Positions 34,860-44,557 of a stretch of DNA of 64,000 nt are shown here, one piece after another. Below the pieces are notes generated by a model. It searched no databases and was not told the DNA's origin. It saw nothing but the letters and a program-made list of their open reading frames with translations. Numbering within the stretch: position 1 is the first letter of the stretch; each line of letters starts with the position of its first letter. This stretch comes from Prorocentrum cordatum (lineage: Eukaryota; Sar; Dinophyceae; Prorocentrales; Prorocentraceae), in contig CAUYUJ010001466.1 of NCBI GenBank assembly GCA_963575745.1, positions 5,001 to 69,000 of the forward strand, given 5' to 3'. The position numbers were made by a program, and so were the translations under genes.

Positions 34860-37800
34860 GAGCTCACCGGCCCCAGAGACGTGGCGAAGCTCGAGCGCTA
34901 CGTCGACCTGGTGGTCGCGGCGCCACAGGAGGGTAAGGAGAGAGGAAAGGGAACTCCCTCTCCTCTCCCCCTTCGCCTAGGCGAAGGGGGATGATGATGA
35001 TGATGATGATGATGATGAGGAGGAGGAGGAGGAGGAGGAGGAGGAGGCGGAGGAGGAGACGGAGGAGAAGGAGAGAAAGACAACCAGGGAGAGGAGGAGG
35101 AGGAGGAGGAGGAGGAGGAGGAGGAGGAGGAAGCAGGAGGGGGGAGGAGGAGAAGCAAGAGGAGCAGGAGAGCGCCGCAGGAGAGCCAGAAAGCGCTGGC
35201 GAAGATGTTCGAGCAGGTCGCGTCCGACCGCGAGGCGGACTGGGCGCTGGGGCCCGAGAAGATCGCCTGGAGCGAGAAGATGAGCAAGAGGTGCAGGGCC
35301 ATGCGCAGGGACGTGAACCAGGCCATCATCAAGGCCAAGAAACAGCAGACGGAGAAGGGCACGGAGCTGCCGAAGTGGCTGGTGCCCTTCATCGAGAAGC
35401 TCGAGGCGGGCGTGAGAACGGGGTAGAGGAGGCGGAGGGGGAGGAGGGTGAGGAGGAGACGTGGAGGGAGGAGGCGGACAAAGGAAGAAAAACCAGGAGG
35501 GAGTGAATGATAAACTGAGACGAACCTTAAACTCTGAGAGCTCAACGGGGCTCAATTGGGACTGCTTGATGTCCCGTTAAGCCCCGATGAGCTCTCAGGG
35601 TTTGAGGGTCGTCGATCAGCTGCAGGCGAACGACTGCGCGGAGCACGACACCAGCCAGTATGAGTTCAAGCACGTGCTGTCGGAGCAGGTCTTCCTCCTC
35701 CTTCTCCTCCTCCTCCACCACCTCCTTCTCCTGCTCCTGATCATCCCCTCCACATGAGCAGACGAGAGAGTTATAGGAAAACCAGGAGTTCATGATCCAG
35801 GCGCCCTGGGGCCGATATTCAAACACGAGAGGGATATGGGTGGACGAACTCGTCACGGAGTCCGAGGTGGAAGAGGAGGTCCTCCTTCTCTTGATCCTCC
35901 TCCTCCTCCTCCCTCTTCATCCGCCTCCTCCTCCCTCCTCCTCCCCCTCTCCCTCCTCGTCCTCCTCCCACCTTCCTCCCTCATCCGTCCTCACTCGACC
36001 TTCGACTCATCCGTCCCTCGTGGTACTCCTATTCCTCCACCGGTCACCTCCTGCTCCTGCTCCTCCTCCTCCTCCTCCTCCTCCTCCTCCTCCTCCTCCC
36101 CCTCCTCCTCCTTTTCACACTCTTCTCAGAGGTCGTCTACAGGATGAAACGTGGGACGACGAAGAAGGAGCAGAGCCTCCCCTTGCAGGCCGAGGGCGAC
36201 GAGGATCCTGATGACAACGTCATCGCGAAGTGGTCCGACGGAATGACGATCGAAGTTCAGAACTACACGTACAAGATGTTGGAATGGTACCTTCAGCAGC
36301 AGTCCCGCAGCAAGGCCAACGCGTACGGGTCTTGCACCATCAAGAGCATCGGCAGCGACGACTCGAAGGACGGTGCAGGCTGGAGGCTGGTAACATGCTC
36401 CGAGAAGCGCAAGCTCGCTGACAAGACCGAGGCCGTATCGAACATGCTGCGCATCTTCCGCACGTGCAAGGGCAAATCCAGCGCGAAGCTCCAGGTGACG
36501 GTGACGGGCTTCGAGGAGAGGGATCTGGAAAAGGCGCGCCCTCGGGAGGAAAAGGAGGAGGACGAGGACGAAGGAAAGAAGGAGGAAAAGAAGGAAGAAA
36601 AGAAGGGAGAGGGGGAGGGCGAGGAGGAGGACGAGGGGAAGGAAGAGGGGGGAGGACAACGATGGCGACGAGGGAGTGAGAGGATTTGGGAGTGTTGGGG
36701 AGGGCGGAAACCCCCCGTCCTCCTCATCAGTCCACGCTCCTCCTCGCTCTTCTCTTCCTCCTCCTCCTCCTCCTCCTCCTCCTCCTCCTCCTCCTCCTCC
36801 TCCTCCTCCTCCTCCTCCTCCTCCTCCTTCCTCGTTGAGCCCGAAGGCCAAGACGGGCATGGCCGCCATGCTGGAGCGGATGGCGATCGACGGCTTGAGC
36901 AAGGATGAGGCGGAGAACCTCAAGTGGGAGTTCATGCCAGACGGGGTGAGCAAGAAGCGACCTGCTAAGCGGCCCGCAGCGGCTAGCGGAGACGGCGGAG
37001 ATGATGAGGTGGATGATGATGATGAAAATGATGAGGAGGCGGAGGAGGAAGAGCAACCCGATGGTGAACATGAAGAACATGAAGACGAAGACGAAGAGTC
37101 CGAGAGCAACGTCCGCAAGAAGCCAGCAGCAGCAGAGGAATCGGCACCAGGTAAGGAGATGCGCCGCCCTGCGGCGGCGGCGGCGGCGGGCGACTACGCC
37201 GAGGAAGAGGAGGAAGAGGACGAGGAGGCGGCTGTGCCAGCGAAGCGCCGCCCTGCAGCAGCTGGCGCATCGGACACATCGGCACCAGAGGAGGCGGCTG
37301 CGCCAGTGAAGCGCCGCCCTGCAGCAGCGGGCGCAGCGGACAGGTCGGCGCCAGAGGAGGCGGCTACGCCAGAGAGGCGCCGCCCTACGGCAGCGGGCGC
37401 AGCACCGGCAGCACCGGCAGCGCCAGGGGAGGCGGCGGGCGCAGCACGGGCGGCTGCGCCAGAGGAGGCGGCGGACGCAGCACCGGCGGCACCAGCAGCG
37501 AAGCGCCGTCGGTCGGCGAAGTTCAAGGAGGAGGCGGCGGCAACGCAGGAGGCGGCGGCGGGAGCGGCCCAGGCGCTGACCACCGCGACGGACAGCATGG
37601 ACGAGGGGCCGCCAGATGGAATGCAGCGGCCCCAGCAGGTTCAGGGGCCATGAAACTCTGGGAGCCCGAGGGGGGCTCAACGTTGAGACGTTGAACTCCC
37701 ATTGAGCCGCGTTGAGCCCTCCTGGGGCTCAACGCTGATGCGTTGAGCTCCCATTGAGCTGCGTTGAGCCTTCCTCCTCGTGCTCAATTCTAAAAGCTCA

Positions 37801-38263
37801 ATGGGGCCCAACAGGGGCTCAACGCTGATGCGTTGAGCTCCCATTGAGCTGCGTTGAGCCCTCCTCCTCGTGCTCAATTCTGAGAGCTCAATGGGGCCCA
37901 ACGGGGGCTCACCGCTGCTGCGTTGAGCTCCCATTGAGCTGCGTTGAGCCCTCCTCGTGCTCAGTTCTGATAGTTCAATGGAGCCCAACGGAAGCTCAAC
38001 GCTGATCATGCGTTGAGCTCCCATTGAGCCGCGTTGAGCCCTCCTCGCGCTCACCAAGGGGGCTGAAACCCTGAGGGCTCAATGGAGCCCAGCGGGGGCT
38101 CACCGTTGAGACGTTGGAACCCCATTGAGCCCTCAAACCCTTTTGGAGTGTCCACCTCCTGTCCTCGCCACCTTCCCCTCGACAGGTCGACTTGACGGGC
38201 TGCGACCTGAGCGCGTTCGGCCTGGCGTTCCCCGAGGTTCCAGAGCCTGCCCCGAACCTTTAA
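34860..38263 (+). CDS. Gene A: multi-exon hypothetical protein with acidic and RRPAAAG-repeat tail
   Basis: Exons: 34860-34932, 35181-35411, 35599-35688, 35777-35878, 36132-36494, 36847-37638, 38186-38263 (TAA 38261-38263). From exon 2 on, every junction is canonical GT-AG and phase 0, and the frame is continuous. The exon 1/2 join is off by one base (GAGG/GTAAGG to GCAG/GAGAGCC) and needs RNA support. About 575 residues: a helical Lys/Arg-rich exon 2 (PEKIAWSEKMSKRCRAMRRD); exon 5 with MTIEVQNYTYKMLEWYLQQQ; and exon 6 with an Asp/Glu tract and a 22-residue repeat of the form (K/E)RRPAAAGA...SAPEEAA. The C-terminus is DLTGCDLSAFGLAFPEVPEP. Introns hold GGA/CCT microsatellites and hairpins. 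A basic/acidic repeat tail suggests a nuclear or nucleic-acid-associated protein, but the family is unknown to me. The 5' end is probably incomplete. Confidence 0.65.
34967..34990. repeat. Perfect 24-bp palindrome in gene A intron 1
   Basis: CCCCCTTCGCCT followed by its exact reverse complement, 35 bp after the putative GTAAGG donor at 34933. A GAT/GGA microsatellite follows it. Confidence 0.9.
35529..35603 (+). repeat. Intron hairpin covering the 3' splice site of gene A intron 2
   Basis: Arms 35529-35555 and 35577-35603 pair over 27 bp with three mismatches (left arm AAACTCTGAGAGCTCAACGG..., right arm ...GATGAGCTCTCAGGGTTT), with an inner GGGAC/GTCCC stem. The right arm contains the AG at 35597-35598 used by exon 3. 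The same CTGAGAGCTCAACGGGGCTC sequence type recurs in the last intron of gene A. Confidence 0.8.
37650..38130 (+). repeat. Array of CGTTGAG/CTCAACG dyads in the last intron of gene A
   Basis: Five or six imperfect units of about 90 bp: GGGGCTCAACGCTGATGCG, TTGAGCTCCCATTGAGC, TGCGTTGAGCCCTCC and TTCTGAGAGCTCAATGGGG. Each can fold on itself. It starts directly after exon 6 (donor at 37639) and stops about 55 bp before the exon 7 acceptor. Confidence 0.85.
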
Positions 38264-38608
38264 TTCTGGGCCAAGAGGGCCCGTCGCGAGAGGCCTCGCG
38301 CGCCACTGGCCCCCCGCCAAAAACGAAGTAGAGCAGGGGGAGAACGAGGAGTAGGAGGAGGAGGAGGAGGAGGAGGAGGAGGAGGAGGACCAGAGAGAAC
38401 CTTGACGGGCTGCGACCTGAGCGCGTTCGGCCTGGCGTTCCCCGAGGTTCAAGAGCCTGCCCCGAACCTTTAATTCTGGGCCAAGAGGGCCCGTCGCGAG
38501 AGACCTCGCGCGCCACTGGCCCCTCCGCCAAGAACGAAGTAGAGCAGGGGGAGAACGAGGAGTAGGAGGAGGAGGAGGAGGAGGAGGAGGACCAGAGAGA
38601 ACCCAGGA
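38189..38608 (+). repeat. 212-bp tandem duplication including the last exon of gene A
   Basis: Starts CTTGACGGGCTGCGACCTGA at 38189 and again at 38401, with near identity through AATTCTGGGCCAAGAGGGCC, AACGAAGTAGAGCAGGGGG, a GGA tract and ACCAGAGAGAACC. The first copy has the acceptor and forms exon 7. The second lacks the CGACAG acceptor. Confidence 0.9.
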
Positions 38609-38853
38609 TACATACGCGATGCTGCTATACGCCCTCCCGTCCCATGTCCCCTCCTCATAAGTTCATACAAGCATCCGTTTCACACCGTCCCATGGATGAG
38701 GAGGAGCAGGGGGAGAGGGGCAATGATGGAGCCTCCTCCTCCGTTTCCTGCATCCCCCCTCCTCCCCCCTCCCTCCCTCCCTCCTCCTCCTCCTCCTCCT
38801 CCTCCTCCTCCTGCTCCTCGTTCCGTCTCCATCTCGTCAAGGCTCGATCACAG
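38609..38853. other. Intergenic spacer between genes A and B
   Basis: Contains a (CCT)n tract (about 38755-38815) and no gene-like sequence. No promoter element is recognisable. Confidence 0.4.
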
Positions 38854-40833
38854 ATGCGACCGCGGGGGTCAGGGGTCCCACGCAAGGCGTGGAACACGCC
38901 TGTAGGTAAGGCTTTGAGCAGGGGCGGCCGAGCCATGTCGGCCACAATGGATACTGACGCTTCCAAGGTTCGGGCTGGTGGCTCGTCTGCTGCTCAGGGC
39001 TAGCGTGGCCCTCACTGGGGGAGATTCGTGCGCATTAGAGAGCAGTGGGGTGTTCGCTTGTAGGAGCGTGCTGAATCTCCGCCAGCGAGGGCCTCGGCAG
39101 CCGTCTGGCGCGAGCTCCAATCGCTGAAGGTGGCGGACAGCGAGGAAGAGGAGTACACGGAGACGGAGGCGGCGTCCTCCAGCGACGAGCAGCCACTCGT
39201 CCCGAGGGGGAAGGAGGGGAACCTTGAAGCCAAGGCTGAACGGCTCTCGCCGACTTCACCGCCAAAGGAGGACGCCGCGGGGGTCGAACAGCTTTCACTG
39301 GCAGAGGAGGAAGGATATGAGAAGCTCGAGCCTCCTGCATCGGCAGCGCCGTCAACCACTGAGAAGGCTGATCCAATGGTGAGTGCATGGGCAGCCTCAG
39401 GAGACCCACAGGAACGGTGGTCGGCCAGATCTGTCAGCGGACACCGGCATTGGCGGCGCATCCCGCGGCAGCTCCACCTGGACCAGAGGGCGCTGCTGGT
39501 GATGAAGAGCCCGCTGGACCACCAGGACAGGCAGCTCCACCTGGACCAGAGAGCGCTGATGGTGATGCAGAGCCCGCTGGAGTTCCACCAGGACAGCGCG
39601 CAGAGCAGGACGCTGCAGACTGGATAGCCCAGGCTATGCATGGAAACATCACCTTGGAGGACTCCTTGATGATCAAGGCGAAGGCGCTCGCGGAGAGGGA
39701 CTCTGACGAGATCTCAACCCACCTGGGGTCGATCTGGAACTGCCCGACATCCTGCTGCTACACTGACACGGAGCCGACGGAGGCTGATATTCTGTCCGTT
39801 CAGCTCGACCCCGCCAACAATCCAGACGACAAGTATTGGCATGATCAGAAAACTAATGAATTCAAATTCTTGGCGAACGGAGCGAAAGGCAACCCTGCTG
39901 GGGGACGCTGGCAGCGCTACATCAACAAGAAGACCAAGGAGTCACAGGAGCTGACGAAGAAATACGACGAGCTGAAGGGCCAGCCGAGCAAGCAGCAAGC
40001 CTTCCGCGCGAAGTGGCTCGAGAAGAAGTTCTACGACTACGTCTGCGAGAGCAAGCTCCACAGGAAGTCGTTCCGTCGCTCGGAGTTCAGCGACCAGAGG
40101 TACATGTGCCACAACAAGATGATCACGGAGGAGGGCGGCGGGCACTAGGGCAAGCTCAACGCGACGAACTACGCGCTGATGTGCCTGGCAGTCGGCGCTC
40201 CCTGGCTCACGCACCCTCCTCCTCTTCCTTCTCCTCCTCCTCCTCCTCCTCCTCCACCTCCTCCTCCTCCTCCTCAACCTCCTCCTCCTCCTCCTCCTCC
40301 TCCACCTCCTCCTCCTCTCCACCTCCTCCTCCCCTCCTCCACCTCCTCCTCCTCCTCCTCCTCCTCCTCTTCCTCCTCCCCCCCCTTCTCCTCCTCCTCC
40401 TCCTCCTACTCCTCCTCCTCCTCCTCCTCCTCCTCCTCCTCCTCCTCCTCCTCCTCCTCCTCCTCCTCCTCCCCCCAACCGCCTCCTCGCCTCCATTGCA
40501 GGTGTAATGGTGCCCGTGGCGCAAGGACCTCCTGTACCTTTACGTCGTCGAGGGGGTGAAGGAAGAGTTCACTGAGGTGTGGGAGTACACGAAGGAGTGG
40601 GCGAAGACGAAGGTGCGAGGAAGGGGAGAGGGAGGAGGACGGGGAGGAAGGAGAAGAGATGAGGAGGAGGAGGAGGAGGAGGAGGAGGACGGCAGAGAGG
40701 AAGATGAGGAAGGTGAGGAGGAGGAGCAGGAGGAGGATGAGGAGGAGGAGCAGGAAGAGGAGGAGGAGGAGCAGGAGGAGAAGGAGGAGGAGGAGGAGCA
40801 GCAGCTAGGAGGAGGAGGAGGAAGAGGAGGAGG

Positions 40834-40869
<36 letters not shown>

Positions 40870-42057
40870 CATTTTACCCGAACGCTCAGTGTTCTCACCA
40901 GTGCCAGGGTTTTCATGCGACGCGAGACAATACCCCCACTTCGTGGGGGGGCAGTTCAAGCTCTACCAAATATCCAAACGACTCTTCGCGACCACCCAAA
41001 CCCAGCTTCCCGCCCTATGACGTTGGGACACTTCACTTCGTGGCGTGCGGACGACCGTGGCTACTACACTGGCGTGGGGTACACACCCACAGAACTTGGT
41101 CACTTATTCGGGGCGCGCGTGTGCCCAGCATCCTGCAATTGTGACATACAATACATGACACAGACAGACAGAGAGAGAGACAGAGAGCAGACAGAGAGAG
41201 AGACAGAGAGAGCGGAGTTGGTCACATTTTTGGGGCAAGTTCCTGAGATCGTCGTGTTTTTTGTTGGTCTTGCGCGCGCGAATGTCCACTTTACTTTTCA
41301 TTTTGCAAGGGATGTTGAAATTTGATTATGTAAGAACAAGAAAAGCTCGCGCGAGCTTATGTAACATAAATGTTGAAAAACCATTGGTTTTGTGGGAGTC
41401 GGACAGCGCGCGCGGGATGAAATTTGGACATTTTTTTTTGAAAAACCATTGGGTTTTTGATGTTTTTATGTTGAAATCGCTACGAAACCTAAGGTTCTGG
41501 AAGGATTTCGTCTTGCGCGCGCGAATGTCCACTTTACCTTATTTTTTGCAAGGGATTATTGAAATTTGATTATGTTAGAACAAGAAAAAGTAGCTCGCGC
41601 GAGCTCATGTAACATAAATGTTGAAAAACCATTGGTTTTGTGGGATTCGGACAGCGCGCGCGGAAGGACATTTTGACAATTTTTTCTTAAAAAACCATTG
41701 GGTTTTTGATGTTTTTATGTTAAAATCGTTACGAAACCTAAGGTTTTGGAAGGATTTCGTCTTGCGCGCACGAATGTCCACTTTACCTTATTTTTTGCAA
41801 GGGATTCTTGCAATTTGATCAAGTAAGAACAAGAATTTTCATTTTATAGTGTTTTTTGCAAGGGAAAACGAGCGTCAACAAAACAACCGGATCCGGTAAC
41901 AATCGTTTTGCCTGAGACTTCCTCACGAAAATGATGAAAATGTGGCTGCGGCCTAGGCGCGGCGGGGGGGTCGCGCACCAGGGGTCCCAACAATAATTAT
42001 TCTTAAGAAGAAATAATGTTCAACAACAACAACAACAACAACAACAGCAGCAGCAGC

Positions 42058-42151
<94 letters not shown>

Positions 42152-43165
42152 CCAACAACAACAACAACAACAACAACAAGAGGAGGAGGAGGAGAAGGAT
42201 GAGGGAGGATGGGGATGAGGAAAAAGACGGAGGAAGGGAGGGTGATGATGGTGAGGAGGAGGGTTTGATCCTGAGAGTGCCCCGTGCAGGCCGCGGCCCC
42301 GCGCTTGCAGGGAGCGCCAGCTGCGCTGCGGCCAGCTGCGCTACCGCCTGCTGTGCAGGCGCCGACGCCTGCAGAGTCCGTCGCGCAGACGGCGGCGGCG
42401 GCGGCGGGCGCGGCCGCCACCGGGACGGCCGCCATCGCGGCCGAGGCTGAAGCAGACAAGCCAGATAAGAAGGTGAAGAAAGGTAAAACGCCCCCACCAG
42501 AGAAAGAGAAAGACGAGGAGAAAGAGAAATATAAGAAGGTGAAGAAAGAGAAAACACCGATGCAGAAAGCCCTGGCGGCCGCCAAGCTGACCAAGCAGAG
42601 CCGCAGCCTCGCAGATTCGGACGCCAAGATGCTGCTGGCCGAGATCAGCAAGGGCGAGGGGAAGTGGTCGTTCGCGAACTCGCCATCAGCTCTCCAGCCC
42701 CTGGTGGATGCCAGCGACAAGCTCGAGATGGCGGTGCGGAACAGCAAGGCGTTCGGCGTGATCATGACAACGGACTTCAACACGCTGCTGGCCGAGAGCG
42801 AAAAGAAGGACCAGATCGGCACCTTGCTGGCCAACCTGGAGAACTTCAGCTCGACGCTCGACCCGCTGATCGGCGACCTCGAGATGGAGCAGAGGCTGCT
42901 CATGGCCGCGGCGGCATCGCGCGAGAAGGAGCGCGAGCGCTTGCAGGAGCAGAAGGAGCGCGAACCATCAAATCAGCGGCCCACTCACTCTTGGTCTCTC
43001 TTGCCACGATCCGCCCTTCATTCCGAAGAGGGGCGGTTCCTGGTGGAGGGGCTAGGCGGAGAGTTGGCGCCTGCCTTGTTGGCGCCGCAGGACAAGAAGC
43101 GGAGCCTCGACTGCGCCAAGCCCGAGCGCAAGGGTAAGGCCAAGAAGCAGAAGGTCACGCAGTAG
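38854..43165 (+). CDS. Gene B: multi-exon hypothetical protein with Lys/Glu-rich C-terminal part
   Basis: Exons: 38854-38905 (starts ATG; joins off-frame, doubtful), 39064-39378, 39438-40148, 40526-40612, 42290-43165 (TAG 43163-43165). 39379-39437 is a 59-bp GT-AG intron. The junctions after 39064 are phase 0. Exon 3 is clearly coding (NPDDKYWHDQKTNEFKFLA, AFRAKWLEKKFYDYVC, HNKMITEEGGGH) and ends at an in-frame TAG, after which the frame stays protein-like to about 40200. Exon 5 has a Lys-rich segment (KDEEKEKYKKVKKEKTP) and a helical region (GTLLANLENFSSTLDPLIGD), ending in a basic KGKAKKQKVTQ that may be a nuclear signal. The Lys-Trp pattern of exon 3 resembles a protein type I know from dinoflagellates without assigned function. 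The large intron 40613-42289 holds microsatellites and a 245-bp repeat, and may hide a further exon. Confidence 0.6.
40205..40480. repeat. (CCT)n tract in gene B intron
   Basis: CCT array with TCC/ACC interruptions, ending 45 bp before the next exon. It may act as an extended polypyrimidine tract. Confidence 0.95.
40640..40868. repeat. (GGA)n and (CAA)n tracts in gene B intron
   Basis: GGA/GAG array from about 40640 to 40832, then CAA repeats to 40868. It is complementary in sense to the CCT tract 200 bp upstream, so the two could pair in RNA. Confidence 0.9.
41262..41835. repeat. Tandem repeat, about 245-bp unit, 2.3 copies, in gene B intron
   Basis: TTGCGCGCGCGAATGTCCAC occurs at 41270, 41513 and, as TTGCGCGCACGAATGTCCAC, at 41762. 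AAACCATTGGTTTTGTGGGA and AAACCTAAGGTTYTGGAAGG are conserved in each unit. It belongs to the CATGCGCGCGCG family of 5.7-7.6 kb. Confidence 0.9.
42019..42178. repeat. (CAA)n microsatellite upstream of gene B last exon
   Basis: CAA array with a few CAG and TAA interruptions. 42180-42260 is a GGA/GAT tract running to the acceptor at 42288-42289. Confidence 0.95.
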
Positions 43166-43615
43166 CGAGGTCTGGGTGGGCCTCGCAATAACGATGAGGA
43201 GGACGAGAACGAGGATGATGAGGAGGGCGACGAGGAGAGAGAGGAGGAGGCAGCGGAGGAGGAGGAGGAAGAGGAGGAGGAGGAGGAAGAGGAGGAGGAG
43301 GAGGAGAAGGAGGAGAGGGATACCGATGGGGAGGAGGAGGATGAGGAGGAGGAGGAGGACAATGAAACAGTCCGAACGTGGGCCCGACATGAATTCGGAA
43401 AAAAACTGCGGGGCAGCGCCTGGAAAACAAAAAAAACGCAAATGCACAAAAAAACAAAAAAAAACTCGAACGGAACGCCTCCCCAGCGCGCCCAACCCCA
43501 CCGTTGAGGTCCCTGCGTTGAGGTACCGTTGAGGTGCGAGAAAACCCTGTAAAAAACCAGGAAGTCACCTCAACGCCCTACCGTTGAGGTACCGTTGAGG
43601 TGCGTTGAGACTTTG
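43166..43615. repeat. GGA tract and ACCGTTGAGGT dyad repeat downstream of gene B
   Basis: 43195-43360 is a GGA/GAT-rich tract. 43500-43612 has four copies of ACCGTTGAGGT plus inverted CACCTCAACG, able to form a hairpin. The motif resembles the 48.5-49.8 kb satellite. Confidence 0.8.
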
Positions 43616-44557
43616 GGGGGAGGGGGGGGGAGGGGACGGAAGGGAGGAAAGGGGTTTGGAGTGGGATTTTTCAGGTCGCGCGGGACCCGAACCCTCAAAA
43701 CCTGTTCCTGCGCCTCCACCTCCTCCTCCTCCTCCTCATTTCTTGTCCTCCTCCGCATCCTCCCTCGGCTCCACCCCCTCCTCCTCCTCCTGTTGGCCCC
43801 GCGCCCCCGTTGATTCTGATTGCTCCAGCCCAAGTCTGCTTGTGAGGGTTGGCCAGTGAGACGACTGGACGGGGCCCCTGATCAGCAGGGGCGCAGGCGC
43901 CGCCCGCGCCTTACGCGCCTGCCTTTCTGCGTTTACCGGGGGAGAGAGACCGCTTAATGGGGGGAGGGGCCTCGCCAGTGCCTCACCCTCTCCTCCCGCT
44001 CCCCCCATTCACCCTCTCCCCCTCCATTCCACACCCACCCCCGTCTCATCCCCCCTCCGTACCATTCTCCCCGAAACCAAATGCAGAAAGGCGCGCGCTG
44101 TTATTTGTCCCCGCGGGGGAGCGGGGCTTTTTCATTTCGGTGCTGGGACTCGACGCTGTGCAGGTGCCCCCCGATGTGCGATTGAAGTCATACTGAAATT
44201 GCGTGACGGTGGGGTTCGATTGCTAGCGTTGTCGTCATCATTGATCATTGGATTTCATAGTCACTCAATGTAGGCTTCGATCCAATCGGCATCACTCCTT
44301 GGGCTCCATAGGCATTCAGCGTAGGCTTGGATTCCATCCATCGTTGGGTTGAATAGGCATCATTGGGATTTCGGGTAAGCGCCCTCATCAGATTCCATAC
44401 GTAGGCATTCAGCGTAGGCTTGGACTCCATCCATCGTTGGGTTGAATAGGCATCATTGGGATTTCGGGTAAGCGCCCTCATCAGATTCCATACGTAGGCA
44501 TTCAGCGTCGAGTCCAGCTCTCCAGCCCCTGTGTTCGCCATCCGCGTGGGCTCTGCG
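43616..44557. repeat. Spacer and 95-bp tandem repeat upstream of gene C
   Basis: 43616-44250 is C/T- and G-rich without a recognised gene. 44310-44510 has 2.2 copies of a unit of about 95 bp (CATTCAGCGTAGGCTTGGA, TTGGGTTGAATAGGCATCAT, TTTCGGGTAAGCGCCCTCAT). It ends about 50 bp before the first ATG of gene C and could be a promoter-proximal or subterminal transposon repeat. Confidence 0.7.

Noticed and set aside
36727-37680. 317-codon minus-strand frame opposite gene A exon 6
   Set aside because: Mirror of the repetitive charged exon. The plus-strand frame has consistent splice phases, so the minus frame is a shadow.
42016-42180. Poly-Asn/Gln protein segment upstream of gene B last exon
   Set aside because: (CAA)n lies in the intron before a clear acceptor at 42288-42289, and the coding frame starts after it.
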